From Halobacteriales archaeon YIM A00013 (GTDB taxonomy: Archaea > Halobacteriota > Halobacteria > Halobacteriales > Haloarculaceae), in the NCBI GenBank assembly GCA_025041195.1, contig JAKCFM010000003.1, positions 124,001-188,000 on the forward strand: a DNA stretch of 64,000 bases, read 5' to 3'. Shown here piece by piece: positions 18,577 through 27,244 of this stretch. The stretch's first letter is position 1, and every line of letters starts with the position of its first letter. The notes beneath the pieces are model-generated. The model saw only the letters and a list, made by a program, of their open reading frames with translations. It did not search any database and was not told where the DNA came from. The position numbers were made by a program, and so were the translations under genes.

Positions 18577-20334
18577 ATGACGATCCCCAATAATCCCATC
18601 GAGACGTTTTTTTCAATCCCCACAGCATACTTTCCGAAGGCTTCACCAGATGGCGAGTGGGTTGCGTGCAATTGGAATACGACTGGACGCTTTGAGCTGC
18701 ACGGCACTCACCTCCCCACTGGTCGGCGTCACCAATTCACGGATGGTGAAATTCCACTGCATCCCGAGAACGTTTCGTACGTATGGGCTGCGGATAGCGA
18801 AGCTGTTCTCTATCGAGGAGCGGAAGAAAACACATCATGGGTGTATCGCTCGCCGGTAGAAGGGGAGAAAGAGCGATTGTTCTCGATTCCAGAAGATGGT
18901 CTGTTGTGGGCTGTGAACCCAGTTTCTGGGCTGATCTACTACCGTGTGGATGATACCACACTCCGCTGGCGAAATCCAACTACCGATGAATATGGCGACT
19001 TCCCCCAGTTTCCTGGGCTCGATACACAGATCGCAGCCACGTGTGCCGTTAGTCCAGACGGGGAATTTGTTGCCTACTCGTCCAATCCACCGCAGACCAA
19101 CACAGCTGAAACCACGTTTGTGAGCGGTCTCACAACCTATATAACACGAGCGGACGGGAGTGATCCTGTCCGTGTAGACGTGCCAGACCACGGTAAAAGA
19201 CTCACCCCTGTACAGTGGCATCCACACGAACACAAACTCCTCGTCGAGCGCGACGACGGGCACTGGCGGGATGGGCGGACCTGCGGGATATACGATATAA
19301 ATGATGAATCGGTTGAATGGATCGCAGACATGGGTGCAGTCGCGTTCTTACATGATGGCGATACGATTCTGTCCGGTGCTCCCCCCCGATCAGCGACTGC
19401 GGTGATCGATACGAAGGGCGATGTAACGGATATACCGTGCGAAGGGCTGTTTTTGGACTGTTCTGGTACTGAGGCAACGATTGGTGGGAACGAGTTCGTG
19501 TTGCAACGAAGCAAGGAAGATCGACCGTATGAAGCTCTCTACCATAATTTGGTGACCGAAGAAACTACTGTACTTTTCGGAGCGGGATATGAAGACCGTG
19601 AGATCGGTCCTGATGAGTTCGTCGAGCCGACGGAGATCCAGTTTCCACTCCCTGATGGAGAAACTGCTGGAGGCCTACTTTACCGACCATCAGAGAGAGA
19701 CGGTGAGACACCAGCGATTGTGTTCTTTTATGGGATGTCAAATACGTGGTCTCGATCATTCCGACCAGAAGTGCAGTTGCTTGTTCACCTAGGCTACACA
19801 GTATTGCTGGCGAATTGTCCCGTCCCCGGATGGACACCCGAAGAACACGATATCTTCAACGCCGCTGGAAGCTGGCTTCGAGATCAAGAGGGTATCGCGT
19901 CCGACTCCGTAGCTGCGTATGGTCACTCGCATGGAGGATACAATGTCTATATGCAGGCGGTTTTGCACCCCAACACGTGGGATGCATTCGTAGCAGACAC
20001 AGGAGTCGTAGATCTTCGACAGATTACACTGGGAAACCTCCGTCGACAGCTCGGTGATCCGGACGAAAATAGAGCAGAGTACGAAGCGATGAGTCCGATA
20101 ACGCATATGGACGGAGAGGTTGGTTCACCACTGCTCATGATCCACGGCGAAGAAGATTCAAACGCAGAGCAACCACGAATCTTCGAGCGAGCACTCCAGA
20201 ACAGGGGATGGTCTAAGGGAGACGAGTATGACTATATCGAGGTACAGGGGATGGGCCATAAACCCAAATCGCGGGTGAAGCAGACCGTGTGCTGGAAAGC
20301 AATTATCGAATTCCTCGATTATCACTTCGCGTAA
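18577..20334 (+). CDS. S9 prolyl-oligopeptidase-family hydrolase
   Basis: A 585-aa protein: an N-terminal beta-propeller-like region with repeated blade motifs (SPDGEWVACN, SPDGEFVAYS) and a C-terminal alpha/beta hydrolase. The nucleophile elbow is GHSHGG (S451), with a likely Asp near 527 (HGEEDSN) and His near 561 (GMGHKP) completing the triad. No signal peptide, so it is cytoplasmic. Family members cleave short peptides; a specialised branch linearises lasso peptides (isopeptidases such as AtxE2, which have the same propeller-hydrolase layout). Its position behind a cyclase-like gene and a 42-aa ORF makes isopeptidase or maturation protease a reasonable hypothesis, while a general dipeptidyl peptidase is the conservative call. 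Confidence 0.75.
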   Translation: MTIPNNPIETFFSIPTAYFPKASPDGEWVACNWNTTGRFELHGTHLPTGRRHQFTDGEIPLHPENVSYVWAADSEAVLYRGAEENTSWVYRSPVEGEKERLFSIPEDGLLWAVNPVSGLIYYRVDDTTLRWRNPTTDEYGDFPQFPGLDTQIAATCAVSPDGEFVAYSSNPPQTNTAETTFVSGLTTYITRADGSDPVRVDVPDHGKRLTPVQWHPHEHKLLVERDDGHWRDGRTCGIYDINDESVEWIADMGAVAFLHDGDTILSGAPPRSATAVIDTKGDVTDIPCEGLFLDCSGTEATIGGNEFVLQRSKEDRPYEALYHNLVTEETTVLFGAGYEDREIGPDEFVEPTEIQFPLPDGETAGGLLYRPSERDGETPAIVFFYGMSNTWSRSFRPEVQLLVHLGYTVLLANCPVPGWTPEEHDIFNAAGSWLRDQEGIASDSVAAYGHSHGGYNVYMQAVLHPNTWDAFVADTGVVDLRQITLGNLRRQLGDPDENRAEYEAMSPITHMDGEVGSPLLMIHGEEDSNAEQPRIFERALQNRGWSKGDEYDYIEVQGMGHKPKSRVKQTVCWKAIIEFLDYHFA

Positions 20335-20344
20335 TTTGCTTCTT

Positions 20345-20650
20345 CACTCAGTAAGTGGTGGCAGCGACTTCTTACCGGTTGAGACCTTGGCTCGTTCGCG
20401 TCGCCACCGATCGTTATCGAACGAAATATCGTAGTTCGCTTCTGCACGTTCGAGGATGCTGCGCTGTTCCGATTGTGGGATCTCGAAGAAGTTTCGACGG
20501 TATAGCCGAACGGTAGCCGTCCGACTCGTTTACCGTTCTCGGTGGTAGTGTCGATTCCTTCTTGACCCGTGAGTGAATCATCTTGCGCTCGGCATCAGCG
20601 AAGACCATCATCATGTGCAGTATCATCTCGATATCCAGTCGTCCTCCCCA
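20345..20650 (-). pseudogene. Serine recombinase C-terminal remnant
   Basis: Reading the minus strand gives HMMMVFADAERKMIHSRVK, then after frame changes GIDTTTENGKRVGRLPFGY and finally IPQSEQRSILERAEANYD. These are typical blocks of the C-terminal half of a haloarchaeal resolvase/invertase. At least two frameshifts are needed to read it through, and the N-terminal catalytic domain is missing. Other fragments of the same kind of recombinase occur at about 25157-25402, 30465-30758 and 36070-36275. Confidence 0.6.
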
Positions 20651-20870
20651 GCGGTGTCGATCGACGTCTCGTCAAGCACGAGGCCACAGTCCTCACAGCT
20701 CGTCTCGACCGTGTTAGTTCGCACCCGTCCACCGCACTCTGGGCAGCTGCTGGTCGTCCCACCCGGTACGTCCTCGTCGAACCACCGCTCGTGAATATCA
20801 CAGGTCGCAATCTGAATCCCCGGAGTTGCGAGGAGCTCAGTTCACCACGAGCCCCTCCCCATCGAGGGGC
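20640..20870 (-). pseudogene. TFIIB-type zinc-ribbon fragment
   Basis: The minus strand encodes SCPECGGRVRTNTVETSCED followed by CGLVLDE and a stop. This is the CPxC…CxxC zinc ribbon plus the start of the B-finger of an archaeal transcription factor B. No cyclin domains follow; the frame stops and runs into the recombinase remnant. Upstream the frame stays open (CDIHERWFDED) without a clear start. It lies downstream of an operon whose TFB-like protein has cyclin folds but no zinc ribbon, which may be coincidence or a trace of rearrangement. Confidence 0.55.
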
Positions 20871-20974
20871 AGAAAAGTCGAACGTGCGGTAACAAACCAG
20901 AACAAGCGGTCAGACTGTCTTGGAGTAGAAAATAGCGGAAGAAGCGATACACTCGCGCTGGAACAGGCTATCGT

Positions 20975-22261
20975 TCAGAGTTTCGAGATCTCCTCATTTT
21001 GATACTCAAGGAACTCCTCGCAGATGCTGTGGTCGTTCGTTAAAAGGAGTTCCTGACCAGAGACAGTCTCATCGGTCGCATGGGTGACTTCGAGTGTTTC
21101 TGGATCGACATGCACGAGTCCGTGATCGAGATCCGCGTGGTGATTTGGACAGAGAACGAGCATGTTCGTCTTCACGTCAGGTCCCTCGTGAGGCCGCCCG
21201 AGCGGCTTGACGTGGTGGACCTCCGCGTAGTGCTCTAGAGGCGCTCTGTGCCTCGTTTCTCCGCAGAGCTGGCAGTGGTACTGATACTGCTCTTTCAGAC
21301 CCTTCGCGAGCTCAGTGTCTCGGACGATCCGCGAAGTTGTCGTCTCTACACGCTCTGCATCCGGCTGTGCCAGGTCCGCCACAGCCTCTGTCTCGTCAGG
21401 GTCGTGAACACCAGTTTCAGCTGCTATGTTAGCATAATCAGTGTCTGCTTCCAGTTCCTCTTCGAGTATCTCCTCCTCATCAGGCACTGGAGGTTCATCA
21501 ATCTGCTCAAGAGTGCCATCCTCAGTGATCAGGTCCTGCCAGCCATCTACCTGGTCCAGCAGTGTCGACTTGGGGTCGTGGAGACATCGGAATCGAATGT
21601 GGCGTTGAATGCTTCCGGCCGAAGCTTCGTAATCTTCGGCGAGAGGTTCGAGCTTCGAAAGCGTAAGATCGCGGGTTTCCCTGTACCTTTCGCGAAACTC
21701 CCTGCACAGATCTTCGGAGATGTGAGCTCGTTTTCCGACGACCCGTGCCGGAACATCTACCTCGTGATTGCACTCTCCGTTGACGTGCCGTAACACGGTC
21801 TGGTACGTCCAGGGGACGCTTTGGGAAATTTCAAGGAGATCCGCATTGTCCTCTTCGTTATACGACCTCCTCAGGGATGTACAGTCCTGCTCTCCAACAG
21901 GCATCCGCTGGAGGATCTCGCGTTTTTCAACAACAATATCGTCTTCCTCGTGGGTACACTCCCCCGAAAGGTGCCGGACTGTTGTCTTCCAAGTGTGACC
22001 CAGTTCTTCTGAAATGTCGTTGACGTCTTCGCCGGAAGCGTACTTCGTCCGGATTTCACGGCACTCAGATTCCGGGAGCCCAACTGGAGGCGGGCTCAGT
22101 GCTTCCAGTTCGACCTCATGGCCACACTCTCCGTAGATGTGGTACCGAATGGTTCCGACGCTGAGGTCGTATTCCTCGGCAAGTTCGGTCGACCCATCAC
22201 CATGCTCTGTGCGGTTTCTAAGAGTCCTGCACAGCAACCCCGAAACTCTCGTCGATGCCAT
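20975..22261 (-). CDS. HNH endonuclease with four HTH-like repeats
   Basis: A 428-aa protein. The C-terminal HNH domain (about residues 325-380) shows two CxxC pairs or their equivalents (CQLCGE and LCPNHH) and the core HHVKPLG and NHHADLDHG, so it should cut DNA with a metal bound. The N-terminal ~240 residues hold four repeats of about 60 aa, each helix-turn-helix-like and ending in a similar block (HIYGECGHE, HLSGECTHE, HVNGECNHE, HIRFRCLHD), with His/Cys that could bind zinc. An acidic linker (EEEILEEELEAD) joins the two parts. The start ATG overlaps the TFB-like stop (TGATG). It is the last gene of a PLD/TFB-like/HNH operon. Confidence 0.8.
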   Translation of the reverse strand: MASTRVSGLLCRTLRNRTEHGDGSTELAEEYDLSVGTIRYHIYGECGHEVELEALSPPPVGLPESECREIRTKYASGEDVNDISEELGHTWKTTVRHLSGECTHEEDDIVVEKREILQRMPVGEQDCTSLRRSYNEEDNADLLEISQSVPWTYQTVLRHVNGECNHEVDVPARVVGKRAHISEDLCREFRERYRETRDLTLSKLEPLAEDYEASAGSIQRHIRFRCLHDPKSTLLDQVDGWQDLITEDGTLEQIDEPPVPDEEEILEEELEADTDYANIAAETGVHDPDETEAVADLAQPDAERVETTTSRIVRDTELAKGLKEQYQYHCQLCGETRHRAPLEHYAEVHHVKPLGRPHEGPDVKTNMLVLCPNHHADLDHGLVHVDPETLEVTHATDETVSGQELLLTNDHSICEEFLEYQNEEISKL

Positions 22262-23124
22262 CAAATAATCTCCGTGTACTTGGCCACGGTCTGTGGACTA
22301 ATTCCGGTGATTTCAGCGAGGTGGGATTGCTCAAGATGTATGCCGTGTTCCTCACCCGTTACAAGATACGCTGCTGAGGCAATGCCGGCCTTGCTCTGGC
22401 CGCGAGTAATTTCTGTATCGTCGATATTACGCGCTCGTTCTCTTGCCTCCTCGCAAACGTCGTCCGGAAAGTCCGTGGAATCCTCGATCACTTGAAATGC
22501 TATATCGAAGTCCCTCGAAGTGAGATCAACCGGTTCGATGTCTGGCGCGTGCTGCATGATCTCAGGGTAAATCTTCCGGATGGTAACCGTCGTGGTATCA
22601 GCGACGTTCGAGAGTTCGGCCTGGGTGTAGCCAAGGTCACCAAGTTCGGACTGTGCGTAGAGTACAGCAGCGGCGAATCCGGACGGAGAACGACCGCTAT
22701 GTAGATTTACACCCTTCGCGATTTTACAGAGGCTTTCAGCGCGTTCGATCGCGTCATACTCCCAGTTCAGCTCGTTCCCGAATTCCTCAATGAAGTCAAT
22801 GGGATCTTCGGGCTCTACCTGCATTCCGATGGCTTCGGAGAGGTTGCTTGACTCGTGATATATATTCTTGGCCTCGCGACGACTGACGTCTGCAACGTCG
22901 TCGATCGTTACGGGTTCGTCGCGAAGTCGAGCAGCAAAGTAGAGACAAGTCGCAGTCGCGCGATCGATCGTACTGGGCCGATATTCGCTCTTGACCGCTT
23001 GAACGTACAGTTGGAGTCCAAACTCTATCACGTCGTCTGCCAGCGAAAGTTCCTCGCCCATCCGCTCGATTTCGCTCGCGACGTACAGGAGATTTGCCTC
23101 CGTTGCATCCCGCATCGATGTCAT
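22261..23124 (-). CDS. TFB-like cyclin-fold protein lacking zinc ribbon
   Basis: A 287-aa protein beginning directly with the first cyclin-like repeat (SEIERMGEELSLADDVIEFG) and continuing through a second (WEYDAIERAESLCKIAKG) and apparently a partial third HTH-like unit near the C-terminus (LAEITGISPQTVAKYTEII). Archaeal TFB recruits RNA polymerase through an N-terminal zinc ribbon and B-finger, which are absent here. It may bind TBP-DNA or a BRE-like sequence without recruiting polymerase, acting as a repressor, a specificity factor or a DNA-targeting subunit for the nucleases encoded on either side. It is coupled to the HNH gene by TGATG and follows the PLD gene after 62 bp. Confidence 0.75.
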   Translation of the reverse strand: MTSMRDATEANLLYVASEIERMGEELSLADDVIEFGLQLYVQAVKSEYRPSTIDRATATCLYFAARLRDEPVTIDDVADVSRREAKNIYHESSNLSEAIGMQVEPEDPIDFIEEFGNELNWEYDAIERAESLCKIAKGVNLHSGRSPSGFAAAVLYAQSELGDLGYTQAELSNVADTTTVTIRKIYPEIMQHAPDIEPVDLTSRDFDIAFQVIEDSTDFPDDVCEEARERARNIDDTEITRGQSKAGIASAAYLVTGEEHGIHLEQSHLAEITGISPQTVAKYTEII

Positions 23125-23186
23125 TTCAATACCACCGAATCGAGCAACTCTAAAAAATATACTGCACCCGTGATCGCGAAACTGGG

Positions 23187-24290
23187 TCAGTCGCTTCGAG
23201 CGGAAAACGCCCTATCTAAGACATTCTCGCGGTATTGCTCGTCGACAGCGACTCTGTACGCTGCTGGTTCGTGGTAGTGACGATATTCAGATCGTTCACC
23301 CCGCTGGGCTTCATTACGAACGATCTCTCGCCAGTCCGCTTTGATATCCTTGGAGATAAATTCAGCAGGATCACCTGGAAACTTGAACCAGTACGGATCC
23401 TCGTCCGAGTTCGTCGAGAAGGGGCCGAAGTCGCTGACGAACTTCTCGAGTTCGTCCAGTGCCTTGCTGTCGTTCGGGAGGATTATCCCGATTTGCTCCT
23501 GCTGGGGGAATGCTGCAAGTACGTATCTGTGATTCACATTAACGGGCAGTCGTGGCGACGAAGCAGGAACTGTCGTCGCGATTCGCTTGTCCGACTCGTC
23601 GAGTCCGGTGCACTCGATCACTTCCGCGACCCAGTCGAAGTAGGCCTCCATCCAATCTCTGTTCGGGGCCTGACTAACGGTATCCACGAGTCGGCTGTGA
23701 GCGGTCTCGTCGACCTCAATCGTAGACTCACCGAGTCGTTGGAGTGACGCTTCGATTGACGGTCCGGTATCAGGCAACACTGGCCTCGATCGCTCCTCGG
23801 GTTCGAGCCATTCGGTTTCGGTTAGATAGGCGTCCAGGTCATCGAAATCGGGTGCTCTAGTGCGTCTCCAAAGGTCCTCGAACCACGTAGCAAGTTCGTC
23901 CACCTCGCCAGTATCCTCGAACAGCACAGCCATCTCAGGGTTCCTCACGAGACCGCTGTATGTGACGTTTGCCGAACCAACCAGCCCAGTGCCGTTTCCG
24001 ACGAGGACCTTCGCGTGCAGGCCCCGACAGTCGTGGATCGATCCGCTGTTCGACCGTACGAACTCCAGCAACTCTTTGCGTTCTCCCGAGTGAGAGCGAA
24101 ACCACTCCTGGACGTCGGTTACGAGGCGCCACGTTTGGGTACGGTCGGTGATGGATTGAAGAACGTCGAGTCCCAGATACGGACACGCGATGTCGAGTGT
24201 GGCGTCGTCCGAAAGTCTGACGAGCGCGTCTTCGAACGGGGACTTTGGAGTTTTGTCGTCGAAATCGTGGTAGATCAGTTCGATACCCAT
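23187..24290 (-). CDS. PLD-family nuclease-like protein
   Basis: About 367 aa using the start MGIELIYHDFDD at 24290; a Met 36 codons upstream gives a poorly conserved-looking extension. It has one HxK motif in LHAKVLVGNGTG (near residue 92) followed by GSANVTYSG, the layout of phospholipase-D-superfamily nucleases that act as dimers. The C-terminal ~200 residues are uncharacterised (WMEAYFDWVAEVIECTG, YWFKFPGDPAEF). It is the first gene of the minus-strand operon with the TFB-like and HNH proteins. A single-HKD PLD protein beside an HNH nuclease suggests DNA restriction; substrate unknown. Confidence 0.75.
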   Translation of the reverse strand: MGIELIYHDFDDKTPKSPFEDALVRLSDDATLDIACPYLGLDVLQSITDRTQTWRLVTDVQEWFRSHSGERKELLEFVRSNSGSIHDCRGLHAKVLVGNGTGLVGSANVTYSGLVRNPEMAVLFEDTGEVDELATWFEDLWRRTRAPDFDDLDAYLTETEWLEPEERSRPVLPDTGPSIEASLQRLGESTIEVDETAHSRLVDTVSQAPNRDWMEAYFDWVAEVIECTGLDESDKRIATTVPASSPRLPVNVNHRYVLAAFPQQEQIGIILPNDSKALDELEKFVSDFGPFSTNSDEDPYWFKFPGDPAEFISKDIKADWREIVRNEAQRGERSEYRHYHEPAAYRVAVDEQYRENVLDRAFSARSD

Positions 24291-24427
24291 TGACCGTCCC
24301 GAGGAAATGGATCGCTTCCTATAGAACCCACGTGTCTCATTCAACTCCGAACGAGAGAAACGCGGACAGCTGTCAAACATCGTTATTTCCAGGCTCACCC
24401 AAGCTATATCCCGCCATCAGGACAACG

Positions 24428-24943
24428 TCACGCATCGACAGTGTAGATCTCGAACGGGATATCTAGGTCGTAGGTCACGTCGGTCTCCGATTCGATGATC
24501 TGCCACAGATACTCCACATGACCAGTGCTCGGGACCGGCAGCCGAGCTTCAACGAGTAGCGGATCTCCGTGCTCAACAACAGGATCGCCCAACTTAAAGA
24601 CCGCCTGACGAACCACTTCGCCGTTGACGGAAAGCCAAAACCCGAAAATATCCGTAATGCTCGAGAATATCACCCCCAGTACAGTCGTGTTCATCAGAAA
24701 CTCGGAACCAACTTTGGTCACGATCATGTCCGGATCCAGGGCGAAGTGCTGATTGGGATCCCACATCTGACACCACGTGCCCGTCTTGGCGAGATAGAGC
24801 CGACCTCCCGGGTGATGACTCGTCGCCTGATCAGCAAACACGGAGCAGCCGGTCGGCTCGTCGGCGACGATGTCCGGCAGCAAGCTGACGACCTCATCGA
24901 CCGATCGGTTCTTGATGAAAAGCGCTGAGGTGTTCCAACCCAT
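24428..24943 (-). CDS. Hypothetical protein
   Basis: A 171-aa protein (begins MGWNTSALFIKNRSVDEVV), predicted soluble, with a mixed alpha/beta composition and no catalytic motif that I recognise. It lies 137 bp upstream of the PLD gene start on the same strand, so it could be a separate transcription unit or a loosely linked gene. Similar short soluble proteins beginning MGWNTSAL are, as far as I recall, more common in actinobacteria, but this is not checked. Function unknown. Confidence 0.6.
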   Translation of the reverse strand: MGWNTSALFIKNRSVDEVVSLLPDIVADEPTGCSVFADQATSHHPGGRLYLAKTGTWCQMWDPNQHFALDPDMIVTKVGSEFLMNTTVLGVIFSSITDIFGFWLSVNGEVVRQAVFKLGDPVVEHGDPLLVEARLPVPSTGHVEYLWQIIESETDVTYDLDIPFEIYTVDA

Positions 24944-24974
24944 TGTCTAAGAGAATATCACTACTTCAGAACTT

Positions 24975-25175
24975 GTAATAACTGTTCTCGATCGCTCCAG
25001 TGCCTTGAACAACACCAAGAGATGCATACCACCCACTTCTGTTGTATAGGGCTAAGAGAATCCAGGAGTCGGCCTTGCCGATGTACTCGGTGACGACGGT
25101 TCCCTTCTTGTTCCAATACGCTCAATATTTGTACGGGCCGTGTTTCTCGCCGCCATTCAAACAGTGACACGTGTC
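24975..25175 (-). pseudogene. Relic with in-frame stop
   Basis: The minus strand reads HCLNGGEKHGPYKY, a stop, then AYWNKKGTVVTEYIGKADSW. This looks like the GxxHGPYxYxYW-type module found in small haloarchaeal and bacterial proteins of mobile elements (DUF6788-like). The stop within the conserved block and the absence of a complete domain mark it as decayed. It abuts the recombinase remnant on the same strand. Confidence 0.35.
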
Positions 25176-25402
25176 GTCCTCGCATCCTCACACGTTTCGA
25201 AAAAGCACTGGTAGATGCCCACGAGGCGAGCCAGCAGGGAGAGCATCCACACCACCACGTACTCGTACTGGCCGGGCTCGATCGAGTCGATCAGCTCCCG
25301 GAATTGCTCGCGATCGGGATCGGGCACGGAGTGACCGAGGTCTACGTAGTGGTCAACATTTTCAGCATCAATCTCACGCTCGTCGAGCCCAGTACCTATC
25401 AT
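25157..25402 (-). pseudogene. Serine recombinase N-terminal remnant
   Basis: The frame encodes DREQFRELIDSIEPGQYEYV and VWMLSLLARLVGIYQCFFET, the part of a resolvase catalytic domain normally containing VWxLSRLaR before the E-helix. The conserved Arg of that motif is changed (LSLLAR), the catalytic Ser region is missing, and the protein ends soon after. It is a broken copy related to the other recombinase fragments in the window. Between 25403 and 25830 I see no gene; that stretch contains a motif shared with 49885-49910. Confidence 0.55.
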
Positions 25403-25830
25403 GGTTAATGCAAGTATTGCTTCTATGGCTGATCGGTAAAATCACATGACGGTACTGGCGCATCCAGGATAAGCCGCGAAATCCGACTAGTATATAGTGT
25501 AGAAGTCGAGTGTAGGACTTTCTCGATCGGATGGAAGACTGTAATATGGATATGTCTGGTTTCTGTATTATTGGGTTGGCCTCATGCCGCTCGATTGAGC
25601 CATGGTGGCGAGCCATCTTCTCCGATATCAGGCAGTATCTCCAGAATTCGAGATATGGTTCAGAATCACCGATATGTTCGCCCCGATCAAAGTGTGTCTC
25701 AAGAGCATCGTCGGTGTTATCCATCCGGATCAGATTCTACTCCAATCCCCCCTAATTTTGTGTAATTATTGAAAATTGCTGATTAATAAACCATCCGTGG
25801 ATTTTTCTTCCGCAGGATAGACGAATATGA

Positions 25831-26511
25831 ATGGTGGATAGAACCATACTTCCAGGCGTCAACTCTTCGCAAAGTAAGATAAAGCAGGCACTAATTATGC
25901 TTGTATACTGTATTGGAATTTTCCTACTCTCTCCATTTCTGATAGCAGCTTTGCTCATAGGACTTCTTATTTCTCCATTGATAGTACCATTCGTCATCGG
26001 ATTCAATATCCGTGGAGCGCACGATCGATTGAAGGGAGTCAAAGGCATTGATGATCGTCGACTCCGATCAGCACTGATCGGTGGAGGGTATGCGTTATTG
26101 GTAATGGTCATTACGTTAGTGGCATTGGGAGCAGTACCTCAAGAAGAAGATCCACAAGATGGGTCATACACTGCTCCGAATACAGACACGCCAACGAATG
26201 CTCAAACAGAGACATCAACTCCAACACCTGAGACAGATACTCAAACAGAGACATCAACTCCAACACCTGAGACAGATACTCAAACAGAGACATCAACTCC
26301 AACGCCTGAACCAGATACCCCAACAGAGACACCAACTCCAACGCCTACACCTGATGAAGATACACCTCGTGATCCAGATGGTGATCTTGACTGCGATGAT
26401 TTCGATACACACCAAGAAGCACAAGAGTTCTTTGAACGGAATAATCCATCTGAAGACCCCCATGGACTTGATGGTGACAATGACGGAGAGGCCTGCGAAT
26501 CGCTTCCCTGA
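25831..26511 (+). CDS. Membrane-anchored Excalibur-domain protein
   Basis: A 226-aa protein. Two hydrophobic segments (about residues 18-55 and 85-102) form the membrane anchor. A long Thr/Pro-rich linker follows, encoded by a 39-bp tandem repeat, then a C-terminal Excalibur calcium-binding domain ([17 protein letters not shown], then [14 protein letters not shown]) with the DxDxDGxxCE loop and paired cysteines. Excalibur domains are extracellular and often linked to DNA-entry or cell-surface nucleases. The protein is probably displayed on the outer face of the membrane. No operon partner is evident on the same strand. Confidence 0.75.
   Translation: MVDRTILPGVNSSQSKIKQALIMLVYCIGIFLLSPFLIAALLIGLLISPLIVPFVIGFNIRGAHDRLKGVKGIDDRRLRSALIGGGYALLVMVITLVALGAVPQEEDPQDGSYTAPNTDTPTNAQTETSTPTPETDTQTETSTPTPETDTQTETSTPTPEPDTPTETPTPTPTPDEDTPRDPDGDLDCDDFDTHQEAQEFFERNNPSEDPHGLDGDNDGEACESLP
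26203..26341 (+). repeat. 39-bp tandem repeat in Thr/Pro linker
   Basis: Three copies of a 39-bp unit start at 26203, 26242 and 26281, the first two identical and the third nearly so, followed by a diverged fourth copy. Each encodes a 13-residue [17 protein letters not shown] unit in the linker of the Excalibur protein. Copy number could vary by slippage. Confidence 0.85.
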
Positions 26512-26673
26512 GGAATGGATCTTTTGCTCCTCGATGTACGCTTGTGCATTTCCCTATTGACTATAGCCATTCCTTTAGGGAATGCTATAGGCTCATGCCG
26601 TTCGATCGACTCACTTGCAAAACTCGTGGAAGTCGTCGGCCCCAGCCTGCTCAGCGATGCTGTAAGGGGTGAA

Positions 26674-26960
26674 TCAGTCGTCAGCGGTATACGCTCCGCT
26701 TCGGTGTTTGATTCTAGCGATAACCATCTCGTTGTCGGTGCGATCGAACGTAACCGAGAGTCGAAACTGGCCAATGAGGACCTTCTTGTAGGGGCTGTTC
26801 TGGAGCGGTTCCCCTAGTCGGGCGGATCCCGCCAGGGAGACTCGACGATGTCGGTGGGTTTGTTCTGGAGTTGGTCTTGGTCATCCGCGTCAAGCGCTAG
26901 GAAATCTGCTTTGCCAGTGTCTGAGAAGCGAATCGACCACTCCTCACCGTCCGCTATCAC
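26674..26960 (-). pseudogene. RelE/ParE-type toxin, inactivated
   Basis: A GTG start overlaps the antitoxin stop (GTGA). The first part reads EEWSIRFSDTGKADFLALDA to WRDPPD and then meets TAG. After a one-base shift the family-typical C-terminal half continues: PLQNSPYKKVLIGQFRLSVT, MVIARIKHRSGAY. The stop falls where the family usually has Trp (DPPDW), and one base is missing, so the toxin is split. Its antitoxin is intact. This locus is flanked by palindromes at 26561-26590 and 27320-27357. Confidence 0.65.
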
Positions 26961-27244
26961 TCGTCTGCATCGCGCTCCGACTGATCGAGCACGTCCTCGA
27001 ATGAATGGGTCGTTCCCTCCCGCAGCTGCCGTTCTGCCTGTGCGAGTGCAAGCAGTTCGTCCCGATCAAACGTCTGGTGGTCAGCCGCATCATGGAGTAC
27101 ATATCGAATGTATTCCGACCGGGAATTGAAGCCTCTCCCCTGCCAGATCTCGTCGATACGGTCGAGGAATCGCTGGGTCACGCGGACATTCAGCTGGACA
27201 CGAGTATCGCTGGGATCTTCCTCGGGTGATGACGCGTCTGACAT
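26957..27244 (-). CDS. RHH (CopG/ParD-like) antitoxin
   Basis: About 95 aa with start MSDASSPEEDPSDT at 27244. An upstream Met at 27286 would add a stretch rich in promoter-like sequence. The ribbon-helix-helix pattern is clear: RVQLNVRVTQRFLDRIDEIW followed by SRSEYIRYVLHDA. The acidic C-terminal tail (ELLALAQAERQLREG) should wrap the cognate toxin. It overlaps the start of the broken RelE-like toxin. With the toxin dead it may persist as a stand-alone repressor or as protection against homologous toxins. Confidence 0.75.
   Translation of the reverse strand: MSDASSPEEDPSDTRVQLNVRVTQRFLDRIDEIWQGRGFNSRSEYIRYVLHDAADHQTFDRDELLALAQAERQLREGTTHSFEDVLDQSERDADE

Noticed and set aside
26280-26774. 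164-codon minus-strand ORF over the Excalibur gene
   Set aside because: It is Ser/Val repeat-rich because it is antisense to the Thr/Pro tandem repeat, and overlaps the real toxin pseudogene in another frame.
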